Assembly: GCA_023390875.1 (NCBI GenBank)
Contig: JAEWCA010000485.1
Coordinates: forward strand, 1-13,201
Direction of reading: 5' to 3'
Origin: Actinomycetes bacterium
GTDB lineage: Bacteria; Actinomycetota; Actinomycetes; Actinomycetales; Cellulomonadaceae
Length of the DNA: 13,201 bases
Under the pieces are notes generated by a model. That model saw only the letters and a list, made by a program, of their open reading frames with translations. It was not told the DNA's origin and did no database searches. Shown piece after piece: positions 1 through 5,712 of this stretch; within the stretch, counting starts at the first letter, position 1; each line of letters begins with the position of its first letter. A program made the translations under genes and the position numbers.

Positions 1-2
1 CG

Positions 3-176
3 GCGGACCTGGTCCTCCCGTTCCGCCGCGGGTCGGCGGACCGCACCACGAACGGCAGCGGCGTGGGGCTGGGCCTGACGGTCGTCCGTGCGGTCGCCGA
101 CCACCACGACGGCACGCTCGTCCTGACCCCGGGGACGGAGGGCGGGCTCGTCAGCGAGCTGCGGCTCCCGACGTGA
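3..176 (+). CDS. Sensor histidine kinase, C-terminal end only (partial)
   Basis: Only the last 57 codons are in the window; the gene enters from the left edge in frame 3 and ends with TGA at 174-176. The visible part is the end of a GHKL (HATPase_c) domain: an FRRG-type F box (about codons 7-10) is followed by the glycine-rich G2 box GSGVGLGL (about codons 18-25), which closes over ATP, and then VVRAVADHHDGTL and a final beta strand ending SELRLPT. This arrangement is typical of two-component sensor kinases, in which the domain phosphorylates a His in the preceding DHp domain. The sensor region, the His and any partner regulator lie outside the window, so the signal cannot be inferred. The next gene is convergent, 19 bp away. 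I am confident of the family but not of any specific member. Confidence 0.85.
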   Translation, partial: ADLVLPFRRGSADRTTNGSGVGLGLTVVRAVADHHDGTLVLTPGTEGGLVSELRLPT

Positions 177-195
177 CCTCAGCCGGCCGCGCGCG

Positions 196-696
196 TCACC
201 GAGCCTCCACCCGCCGCAGGATCGCGTCCACGACCCCACGCACGGGCGGCGACGCGTCGACGACCCAGCCGTCCGGCACGGTGCCGGGCGCACGGTGCAT
301 CCGCACGACCTGCGCCCGCTCCTCGGGCCGCGCACCGAAGTCGGTCGGGTCGACACGCACCCGTTCCTCGATCCGCCGCAGCACCGTGTCGAGGTCGACG
401 TCCAGCACGAACACGCCGTCGAGCAGGTCGAGGAACGACGCGAAGTTCCGCGACCCGCCGCAGAAGAACGTGACGGGCGCGCGCCGGTCGGCGACCAGCG
501 CGCGCACCTTCGCGGCGTCCCAGACGTGGTGCTCGTACGACGCCCCCGGGGTGGGCTCATCCGACACGGGATCGCCCTGGTACGCGAGCACCCGGTCGCC
601 GTGGACCACGTCGTAGCCCCGGCGCTGCAGCTCGTCGGCCACCGCGGTCTTGCCCGTGCCCGAGCCGCCCTCGACGAGGTAGTTCCTGATGCCCAT
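196..696 (-). CDS. Small P-loop nucleotide kinase / AAA-family ATPase-like protein, substrate unknown
   Basis: This is a 166-residue protein starting MGIRNYLVEGG. A Walker A motif, GGSGTGKT, spans residues 10-17, followed by ELQRRGY and VVHGDRVLAYQGDP (about 33-46), an arrangement seen in adenylate-kinase-like and nucleoside-kinase-like P-loop proteins. A hydrophobic strand ending FVLDVD is followed by a helix rich in Arg and Glu (RRIEERVRV), which may be the lid. I know such proteins in actinomycetes only as 'AAA family ATPase' of unknown substrate. The reading frame is open 23 codons further upstream, but that extension would run through tRNA-Leu, so I place the start at the ATG at 694-696. 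There is no Shine-Dalgarno sequence there; instead a TACGGT box lies 7 nt upstream. The protein is probably cytoplasmic: I see no signal peptide or membrane segment. Confidence 0.8.
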   Translation of the reverse strand: MGIRNYLVEGGSGTGKTAVADELQRRGYDVVHGDRVLAYQGDPVSDEPTPGASYEHHVWDAAKVRALVADRRAPVTFFCGGSRNFASFLDLLDGVFVLDVDLDTVLRRIEERVRVDPTDFGARPEERAQVVRMHRAPGTVPDGWVVDASPPVRGVVDAILRRVEAR

Positions 697-703
697 CGTC
701 CGG

Positions 704-709
704 ACCGTA
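704..709 (-). promoter_or_regulatory. Possible -10 box of a leaderless transcript for the P-loop kinase
   Basis: On the minus strand TACGGT is followed by exactly 7 nt and then the ATG of the kinase. TANNNT boxes 6-7 nt before a start codon, without a Shine-Dalgarno sequence, are the usual signature of leaderless actinobacterial mRNAs. No good -35 is visible, and that position would fall inside tRNA-Leu. This is a motif match only. Confidence 0.35.
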
Positions 710-721
710 CTCGCGACCTCA

Positions 722-807
722 TGGTGCGGGAGACGGGATTTGAACCCGCACGCCCTCTCGGGCACCAGGACCTAAACCTGGCGTGGCTGCCGTTTCACCA
801 CTCCCGC
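722..807 (-). tRNA. tRNA-Leu (anticodon UAG)
   Basis: The minus strand folds as a class II tRNA of 86 nt. The acceptor stem GCGGGAG (807-801) pairs with CTCCCGC (732-726). The anticodon stem CCAGG/CCTGG encloses the loop TTTAGGT, giving anticodon TAG (774-772), which reads CUA and probably other CUN Leu codons. A long variable arm (TGCCCGAGAGGGCGT) and the T arm with GTTCAAATC are present, as expected for Leu. The 3' CCA is encoded in the DNA (724-722). The gene lies between the peroxiredoxin gene and the P-loop kinase on the same strand. Confidence 0.97.
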
Positions 808-808
808 G

Positions 809-838
809 CGGCCGAGTGTCCCACAGGGCACCCGGCCG
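809..838 (-). terminator. Stem-loop between the peroxiredoxin gene and tRNA-Leu
   Basis: The arms 809-822 and 826-838 pair almost completely (CGGCCG helix, one G-U pair, one bulged base, then CCC/GGG) around a 3-nt loop. The hairpin begins about 10 nt after the peroxiredoxin stop codon and ends one base before the tRNA-Leu 5' end. There is no U tract. It could end the peroxiredoxin transcript or mark a processing site in a transcript that continues into the tRNA. Confidence 0.55.
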
Positions 839-847
839 GTGACCGGA

Positions 848-1315
848 TCAGGCGACCTTGAGGTCCCGCCGCAGCTTCGCGACGTGACCCGTCGCCTTGA
901 CGTTGTACTGCGCGAGCTCGACGCGCCCCTCGGGGTCGACGACGACGGTCGAGCGGATCACGCCGGTCACGGTCTTGCCGTAGAGCGACTTCTCGCCCCA
1001 CGCGCCCCACGCCTCGAGCACGGTGCGCTCGGTGTCGGAGGCCAGCGGGAACGTGAGGTGCTCCTGCTCGACGAAAGCGGCGAGCTTCTCGACGGGGTCG
1101 GGGGAGAGCCCGACGACCGCGTATCCGGCGCCCTGGAGCGACGCGAGGGAGTCGCGGAAGTCGCACGCCTGCGTGGTGCAGCCCGGGGTCATCGCCGCCG
1201 GGTAGAAGTACACGATCACGTGCCGGCCCCGCAGGTCGGACAGCGTGATGCTGCCGCCGTCGGCGGTCGGCAGCGTGAAGTCGGGGGCGAGGTCGCCGAC
1301 GGCGAGACGAGGCAC
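848..1315 (-). CDS. bcp: Thioredoxin-dependent peroxiredoxin, PrxQ/Bcp family
   Basis: The 155-residue protein matches the usual length of Bcp/PrxQ peroxiredoxins, which reduce H2O2 and organic hydroperoxides with electrons from thioredoxin. The N-terminus carries the APDFTLP signature (about 10-16). The active site reads YFYPAAMTPGCTTQAC: Cys46 in TPGC is the peroxidatic cysteine and Cys51, five residues on, is the resolving cysteine of the atypical two-Cys PrxQ group. Further on are VVGLSPD, FPLASD and STVVVDPEG, the conserved thioredoxin-fold strands. The start is GTG (1315-1313) with a GGAG about 5 nt upstream. No signal peptide is present, so it should be cytoplasmic. It is divergent from the GroES-like gene across a 64-bp gap and is followed by a hairpin and tRNA-Leu. 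There is no visible OxyR-type site. Confidence 0.95.
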   Translation of the reverse strand: MPRLAVGDLAPDFTLPTADGGSITLSDLRGRHVIVYFYPAAMTPGCTTQACDFRDSLASLQGAGYAVVGLSPDPVEKLAAFVEQEHLTFPLASDTERTVLEAWGAWGEKSLYGKTVTGVIRSTVVVDPEGRVELAQYNVKATGHVAKLRRDLKVA

Positions 1316-1367
1316 GGGAGCTCCAGACGAGGCGGGGCGGGGACGGCGTCAGCCTACGTCGGCCGGG

Positions 1368-1373
1368 TACCGT
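1368..1373 (+). promoter_or_regulatory. Possible -10 box of a leaderless transcript for the GroES-like gene
   Basis: TACCGT is followed by the 6-nt spacer CGGGCC and then the GTG at 1380. No Shine-Dalgarno sequence precedes that GTG. The same spacer sequence separates the TAGGGT box from the narG ATG. The -35 region around 1345-1350 shows no clear TTGACA. This is a motif-level call. Confidence 0.4.
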
Positions 1374-1379
1374 CGGGCC

Positions 1380-1721
1380 GTGAGCGCACAGAACACCGAC
1401 CCTCAGGGGCACCTGCCGATCCGGATGCTCAACGACCGCCTGCTCGTCACGATCGACCGGGAGACGGCCGAGCGGCGCTCGAGCTCGGGCATCGTGATCC
1501 CCGCCACCGCCGCGGTCGGCAAGCGCCTGTCGTGGGCGGCCGTCGTCGCGGTCGGTCAGCACGTGCGGCAGGTCGAGGTCGGTGACCGCGTCCTGTTCGA
1601 CGCGGAGGACCGCGCGGAGGTCGAGCTCGCAGGCACCACGTACCTGCTGCTCAGGGAGAAGGACGTGCACGCGGTCGCCGCCCCGGGAACCATCGGGGAG
1701 GGAACGGGGTTGTACTTGTAG
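1380..1721 (+). CDS. GroES-like co-chaperonin family protein (diverged)
   Basis: The protein has 113 residues counted from the GTG at 1380; an ATG at 1425 (Met16) is an alternative start. It follows the GroES fold from one end to the other: IRMLNDRLLV (14-23) matches the first strand, SSGIVIPATA (35-44) matches the GroEL-binding mobile loop region with its Ile-Val-Ile, VVAVG (55-59) and VGDRVLF (67-73) match the core strands, and YLLLREKDVHAV matches the final strand. In a normal GroES about 18 residues, including the roof hairpin, separate VAVG from the GD motif; here there are only about 8. The protein also carries a 13-residue C-terminal tail ending GLYL. No groEL is adjacent. It is probably a second, diverged GroES-like protein; whether it still caps a chaperonin is uncertain. 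Confidence 0.82.
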   Translation: MSAQNTDPQGHLPIRMLNDRLLVTIDRETAERRSSSGIVIPATAAVGKRLSWAAVVAVGQHVRQVEVGDRVLFDAEDRAEVELAGTTYLLLREKDVHAVAAPGTIGEGTGLYL

Positions 1722-1774
1722 CCGGCGCGGTTGCACGACCGGGCATCCCGTGCTGGGCTGGAAGATCGAGAAAG

Positions 1775-1781
1775 AAGGAGG
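1775..1781 (+). promoter_or_regulatory. Strong ribosome binding site for the 67-residue protein
   Basis: AAGGAGG lies 6 nt before the GTG at 1788. It is among the clearest Shine-Dalgarno sequences in the window and decides the start against an in-frame ATG further upstream at 1731. Confidence 0.75.
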
Positions 1782-1787
1782 AGCGCC

Positions 1788-1991
1788 GTGAACACCGACG
1801 CCACCCCCGACGACGTCGAGCCCGTCAAGGAGCTGCTCGACGCCCACGTCCCGCTCACGCTCCTCGTGGACCTCCTCACGGACGCCGCGCCCCCGTCGGC
1901 CGAGATCTTGGAGTCCGAGGGCCTGCCCGACACCGCGTGGTGGGAGCAGGACGCGCCCAAGACCGGGACCTCCGGGACGACCGAGGCGTGA
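1788..1991 (+). CDS. Small acidic protein of unknown function (67 aa)
   Basis: Starting at GTG 1788, this encodes a 67-residue, strongly acidic protein with no signal peptide or membrane segment. The middle, VKELLDAHVPLTLLVDLLTD (about 13-32), should form one or two amphipathic helices. It is followed by AEILESEGLPDTAWWEQD (39-56), with a paired Trp, and a Thr/Gly-rich tail. I have the impression that short actinobacterial proteins of this pattern (a VPLTLLVDL core, then an EGLP...WW end) are widespread, but I do not know a function or a family name. It lies 66 bp after the GroES-like gene on the same strand and 66 bp before tRNA-Lys. High GC in third codon positions and the strong RBS support it as a real gene. 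Confidence 0.75.
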   Translation: MNTDATPDDVEPVKELLDAHVPLTLLVDLLTDAAPPSAEILESEGLPDTAWWEQDAPKTGTSGTTEA

Positions 1992-2038
1992 CGGTCGTCA
2001 CTGCGGCCGGTTCCGGTTCGCTTGCACCGCCTCGGGCC

Positions 2039-2047
2039 TGCTAACGT
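2039..2047 (+). promoter_or_regulatory. Probable tRNA-Lys promoter, extended -10
   Basis: The sequence TGCTAACGT contains an extended -10 element (TGN plus TAACGT at 2042-2047), which would start transcription a few bases before the tRNA 5' end at 2058. A TTGCAC at 2022-2027 could be the -35, but its 14-nt spacing is short. Confidence 0.5.
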
Positions 2048-2057
2048 TCTCAACCGC

Positions 2058-2130
<73 letters not shown>

Positions 2131-2136
2131 CAGCAG

Positions 2137-2174
2137 AAGGCCCCCGACCAGCGGAAACGCCGGTCGGGGGCCTT
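2137..2174 (+). terminator. Strong hairpin terminator after tRNA-Lys
   Basis: A perfect 13-bp stem (AAGGCCCCCGACC at 2137-2149 with its complement at 2162-2174) is topped by an A-C mismatch, three further pairs (GCG/CGC) and a GAAA tetraloop. It starts 7 nt after the tRNA. No long U run follows, which is common for actinobacterial terminators. Confidence 0.85.
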
Positions 2175-2297
2175 CGTCGTACGCGGTCCGTGCGGCTGCT
2201 GCAGGCTTCGCCCTGCGGATGTCCGCACGCGCGGCCAGCATGGAGGCACCGCCTGCGACGTCCCCGGGGCGGCCCTCGGCACGGACGGAGTCCCGCG

Positions 2298-3734
2298 ATG
2301 GCGCAGCAGGTGCAGGAGTTCGACGTGGTCGTCGTCGGCGGTGGCGCGGTCGGCGAGAACGCCGCCGACCGGGCGGGCCGGACGGGGCTGAGCGTCGCGG
2401 TCGTCGAGCACGCGCTGGTCGGCGGGGAGTGCTCGTACTGGGCGTGCATGCCGTCCAAGGCGCTGCTGCGGCCCGGCACGGCGCTCGCGGCGGCCCGTGC
2501 GGTGCCGGGTGCGGCGGCCGCGGTGACGGGGACGGTCGACGTGGCGGCGGCGTTCGCGCGGCGCGACGAGGTCACGCACCACTGGGACGACGGCTCGCAG
2601 GTCGGCTGGCTCGACAGCGTGGGCATCACGCTGCTGCGCGGGAGCGCCCGGTTCACGGGCCCGCGGGCGCTCACGGTGGTGCACGAGGGGAGCACGACGG
2701 ACGTCGTCGCGCGGCACGCGGTGGTGCTCGCGACCGGGTCCGAGCCGGTGGTCCCGCCGGTGCTCGCGGACGTGCGCCCGTGGAGCAGCCGCGACGCGAC
2801 GTCCGCGCAGCAGGTGCCCGCACGGCTCGCGATCCTGGGCGGCGGCGTGGTCGGCGTCGAGATGGGGACGGCGTTCGCGGACTTCGGCAGCGAGGTGACG
2901 CTGCTCGTCCGGGGGGACCGGCTGCTCGCCGGGGCGGAGCCGTTCGCGGGCGAGCTCGTGGCGGACGCGCTGCGGGCCGCAGGCGTCGACGTGCGGTTCG
3001 GCACCGAGGTGACGGGCGCGACGCGCGACGACGACGGCGTGCACCTCGAGCTGGACCCGTCGGGCCGGCTGGACGTGACCGAGGTGCTCGCCGCGACCGG
3101 GCGGCGTCCGCGGACGTCCGACGTGGGGCTCGAGACGATCGGCCTCACGCCCGGGAAGCCCGCCGAGGTCGACGACGCGCTGTGCGTCACCGGGGTCGCG
3201 GACGGCTGGCTGTTCGCGGTCGGCGACGTGTCGGGGCGGACCGCGACGACCCACCAGGGCAAGTACGACGCCCGGGTGGCGGGGGACGTGGTCGCGCACC
3301 GGTTCGGGCCCGATGGGGACGCCGACGCCGAGCGGGACGCGGCGCCGTGGAGCCGGTTCCGGGCCACCGCCGACCAGGCGGCGGTGCCGCAGGTCGTGTT
3401 CTCCCGGCCCGAGGTCGCGTGGGTCGGGCGGACCGAGGCAGCCGCGCGCGACGCGGGGATCGACGTGCAGGTGCTCGACTACAAGCTCGAGGACATCGCG
3501 GGTGCGACGGTGCTGTCGCCCGAGTACGAGGGTCGGGGGCGGCTGGTCGTCGACAAGGCACGCGGTGTCGTCGTCGGTGCGACGTTCGCCGGGCCGGACG
3601 TCGCCGAGCTGCTGCACGCCGCGACGATCGCCGTGGTCGGCGAGGTGCCGCTCGACCGGCTGTGGCACGCCGTGCCGTCGTACCCGACGCTGAGCGAGGT
3701 GTGGCTGCGGTTCCTGGAGTCCGCCGGGCTCTGA
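2298..3734 (+). CDS. FAD-dependent pyridine nucleotide-disulfide oxidoreductase (class I)
   Basis: This 478-residue flavoprotein has the fold of dihydrolipoamide dehydrogenase, mercuric reductase and glutathione reductase. An FAD-binding GGGAVG (14-19) is followed by the redox-active disulfide in GGECSYWACMPSK (Cys45, Cys50). The ATGS motif is at 145-148, a second Rossmann fingerprint GGGVVG for NAD(P) at 181-186, ATGRRP at 266-271 and the second FAD motif FAVGDV at 306-311. The C-terminal dimerisation domain is complete. At the end, LDR..HAVPSYPTLSE has Tyr462 where dihydrolipoamide dehydrogenases have the catalytic His of the His-Glu pair; Glu467 is retained. After the second fingerprint come Val204-Arg205, not an acidic residue, which hints at NADPH. 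The substrate is unknown, and lipoamide is unlikely given the missing His. The ATG start has GGAG 7 nt upstream. It is convergent with narK, 4 bp away. Confidence 0.88.
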   Translation: MAQQVQEFDVVVVGGGAVGENAADRAGRTGLSVAVVEHALVGGECSYWACMPSKALLRPGTALAAARAVPGAAAAVTGTVDVAAAFARRDEVTHHWDDGSQVGWLDSVGITLLRGSARFTGPRALTVVHEGSTTDVVARHAVVLATGSEPVVPPVLADVRPWSSRDATSAQQVPARLAILGGGVVGVEMGTAFADFGSEVTLLVRGDRLLAGAEPFAGELVADALRAAGVDVRFGTEVTGATRDDDGVHLELDPSGRLDVTEVLAATGRRPRTSDVGLETIGLTPGKPAEVDDALCVTGVADGWLFAVGDVSGRTATTHQGKYDARVAGDVVAHRFGPDGDADAERDAAPWSRFRATADQAAVPQVVFSRPEVAWVGRTEAAARDAGIDVQVLDYKLEDIAGATVLSPEYEGRGRLVVDKARGVVVGATFAGPDVAELLHAATIAVVGEVPLDRLWHAVPSYPTLSEVWLRFLESAGL

Positions 3735-3738
3735 CGGC

Positions 3739-4953
3739 TCAGGTCGCGGGCGTCTCCTTGCGCAGCCGGAACAGCACGTAGAGGAACGCCACGAGGGCCG
3801 TCGCGCACAGCAGCACCAGGCCGACCGTGTAGCTGTGGTCGACCTCGTCGTAGGTCGCGCCGAGCACGAGCGGCGGGAAGAACCCGCCGAGGCCGCCGGC
3901 CGCGCCCACGACGCCGGAGACGGAGCCGACGCGTTGCGCGGGTGTGCGCAGCGCGACCCACGCGAACACCCCGCCGGTGCCGAGGCCGAGGAAGAACGCC
4001 ATCAGCACGAACACGATGCCCGCCGGGATCTCCGGCTGCGGCTGGGTCGCCATGAGGATCGCGAGGACCGCGACGACGCCGAGCGACGTCAGCACGATCG
4101 GCTTGGGGTGCAGGCGGTCGGACAGCGTGCCGCCGATCGGTCGCGCGACGACGGCGGCGATCGCGAACCCGGCGGTCCGGGTGCCCGCCCCGGCCAGGTC
4201 GAAGCCGTACACGTCCTTGAGGTACGTCGGCAGGTACGTCGAGAACGCGACGAAGCCGCCGAACGTCACGGCGTAGAGGAACGACATCTGCCACGTGACC
4301 GGCAGCTTGAGGGCGGCCGCGAGCTTGGGCAGCACGGATTCCGTGCTGCGCTTCCACGCGGGCGCGTCGCGCATGACGAGCAGCACGACGACGCCCGTCA
4401 CGGCGAGCGCGATCGCCACGATGACGTGGGCGGTGGTGTAGCCCCACCGCTCGACGAACCGCGGCGTGAAGAACGACGACAGGGCCGTGCCGCCCATCCC
4501 GGCGCCGAACACACCGGTCGCGAACCCCCGGCGCGCGGGCTCGAACCACGCGTTGACGAACGGGATGCCGGCCGCGAACGTCGTGCCCGCGATGCCCAGC
4601 ACGAAGCCGAACACGAGCAGCAGCGTGTACGACCCCTGGTTGCCGGCGTAGGCGACGAGCAGCACGGGCACGATGCTCGCGAGGCTGAGGGTGCCGAGCA
4701 TGAGCCGCCCGCCGTAGCGGTCGGTCAGCGCGCCCACCGGGATGCGGCCCACGGCCCCGACGAGCACCGGGATCGCGACGAGCAGCGACTTCTGCGTCGA
4801 CGTGAGGTCGAGGTCCTCGGCGTACCGGGTGCCGAGCGGGCCGATGAGGTTCCACGCCCAGAACGTGATCGCGAACGTCCAGGTGGCGAGGACCAGGTTC
4901 GTCGTGCGGCTGCTGGTCCTGCGGTTCTGGGTGGTGGCGGCGGTCTCGGCCAA
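3739..4953 (-). CDS. narK: NarK-type nitrate/nitrite transporter (MFS)
   Basis: This 404-residue protein of about 12 hydrophobic segments belongs to the nitrate/nitrite porter family of the MFS. The family's two glycine-rich nitrate signature stretches are visible: GVFGAGMGGTALSSF (147-161) and GVVGAAGGLGGFFPP (347-361). Arg70 (VGRIPVG) and Arg271 (VARPIGG) occupy the positions of the paired substrate-binding arginines in the two halves, and the MFS motif A-like GALTDRYGGR is at 74-83. The start is TTG (4953-4951), supported by GGAGG 5 nt upstream; no ATG or GTG fits. It is the last gene of the nar operon, 15 bp after narI, so it should supply nitrate to the inward-facing NarG and/or export nitrite. 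The sequence does not decide between nitrate/proton symport and nitrate/nitrite antiport. Confidence 0.93.
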   Translation of the reverse strand: MAETAATTQNRRTSSRTTNLVLATWTFAITFWAWNLIGPLGTRYAEDLDLTSTQKSLLVAIPVLVGAVGRIPVGALTDRYGGRLMLGTLSLASIVPVLLVAYAGNQGSYTLLLVFGFVLGIAGTTFAAGIPFVNAWFEPARRGFATGVFGAGMGGTALSSFFTPRFVERWGYTTAHVIVAIALAVTGVVVLLVMRDAPAWKRSTESVLPKLAAALKLPVTWQMSFLYAVTFGGFVAFSTYLPTYLKDVYGFDLAGAGTRTAGFAIAAVVARPIGGTLSDRLHPKPIVLTSLGVVAVLAILMATQPQPEIPAGIVFVLMAFFLGLGTGGVFAWVALRTPAQRVGSVSGVVGAAGGLGGFFPPLVLGATYDEVDHSYTVGLVLLCATALVAFLYVLFRLRKETPAT

Positions 4954-4957
4954 CGTG

Positions 4958-4963
4958 CCCTCC
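4958..4963 (-). promoter_or_regulatory. Ribosome binding site deciding the TTG start of narK
   Basis: GGAGGG on the minus strand lies in the 15-bp gap between the narI stop and the narK TTG. Its core GGAGG is 5 nt before the TTG, the right distance for initiation there. Confidence 0.65.
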
Positions 4964-4968
4964 GGTGC

Positions 4969-5712
4969 TCAGCGGTCCCTGTCCCGCGTCCCCACGGGGT
5001 CCCACCCCCGGCGAGGTGCGCTCGCGCCGGGGGTGGGCCGCGCGTCGCGGCTGCGGTAGACGATGTACGGGCGGAACAGGTAGTGCAGCGGCGCGGTGAA
5101 CGCGTGCACGAGCCGCGTGAACGGGAAGACCGCGATGAGCGCGAGCCCGGTGAGCGTGTGGATCTGGAACGTCAGCGGCGCCTCGGCCATGGACTCGACG
5201 TCGGGCTGCAGCAGGAAGATCGACCGGAACCACGGCGACACCGTCTCCCGGTAGTTGCCCTCGTGGCCCGCGTTCGCGCCGGCGACCGTCGCCCACAGAC
5301 CGAGCACGATCGCGCCGACGAGGACGACGTACATGAGCTTGTCGTTCTTCGTCGTCGCCATGAACACCGGACCCGTCCGCCGGCGGCGGTAGACGAGGAT
5401 CGCGATGCCGACGAGCGTGCAGAACCCCGCGATGCCGCCGACCGACAGCGCGACCGCGTGGTACTGCTCCTGCGTGATGCCGGCGGCCTCGGTCCACAAC
5501 ATCGGGATGACCAGACCCCCGATGTGGCCGACGATGACGAACACGAGCCCGAAGTGGAACAGCGGGCTGCCGATGCGCAGCAGGCGCGACTCGTAGAGCT
5601 GCGACGAGCGGGTGGTCCAGCCGAACTGGTCGTACCGGTACCGCCAGATGGTCCCGCCGACGAGCGTGACGATCGCGAGGTAGGGGAGCACGCCCCACAG
5701 CACGACGCTCAT
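4969..5712 (-). CDS. narI: Respiratory nitrate reductase, gamma subunit (cytochrome b)
   Basis: NarI anchors the nitrate reductase in the membrane, oxidises quinol at the outer side and passes electrons through two b hemes to NarH. The 247-residue protein (E. coli 225) shows five hydrophobic segments. The four heme-ligand histidines are found with the spacing of E. coli NarI (56/66 and 187/205): His53 and His63 in LFHFGLVFVIVGHIGG, and His185 and His203 in FQIHTLTGL and RLVHAF. The C-terminal cytoplasmic tail (about 220-247) is rich in Arg and Pro. The ATG at 5712-5710 overlaps the narJ stop as ATGA, implying translational coupling; the frame is open further upstream, but that stretch is the end of narJ. 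It is the fourth gene of narGHJIK. Confidence 0.97.
   Translation of the reverse strand: MSVVLWGVLPYLAIVTLVGGTIWRYRYDQFGWTTRSSQLYESRLLRIGSPLFHFGLVFVIVGHIGGLVIPMLWTEAAGITQEQYHAVALSVGGIAGFCTLVGIAILVYRRRRTGPVFMATTKNDKLMYVVLVGAIVLGLWATVAGANAGHEGNYRETVSPWFRSIFLLQPDVESMAEAPLTFQIHTLTGLALIAVFPFTRLVHAFTAPLHYLFRPYIVYRSRDARPTPGASAPRRGWDPVGTRDRDR

Noticed and set aside
697..765. Upstream extension of the P-loop kinase by 23 residues
   Set aside because: It would translate part of tRNA-Leu; the internal ATG at 696 begins just before the Walker A strand, as in the fold.
3735..3738. Bidirectional terminator between the oxidoreductase and narK
   Set aside because: Only 4 bp separate the stop codons and no clear inverted repeat spans the junction.
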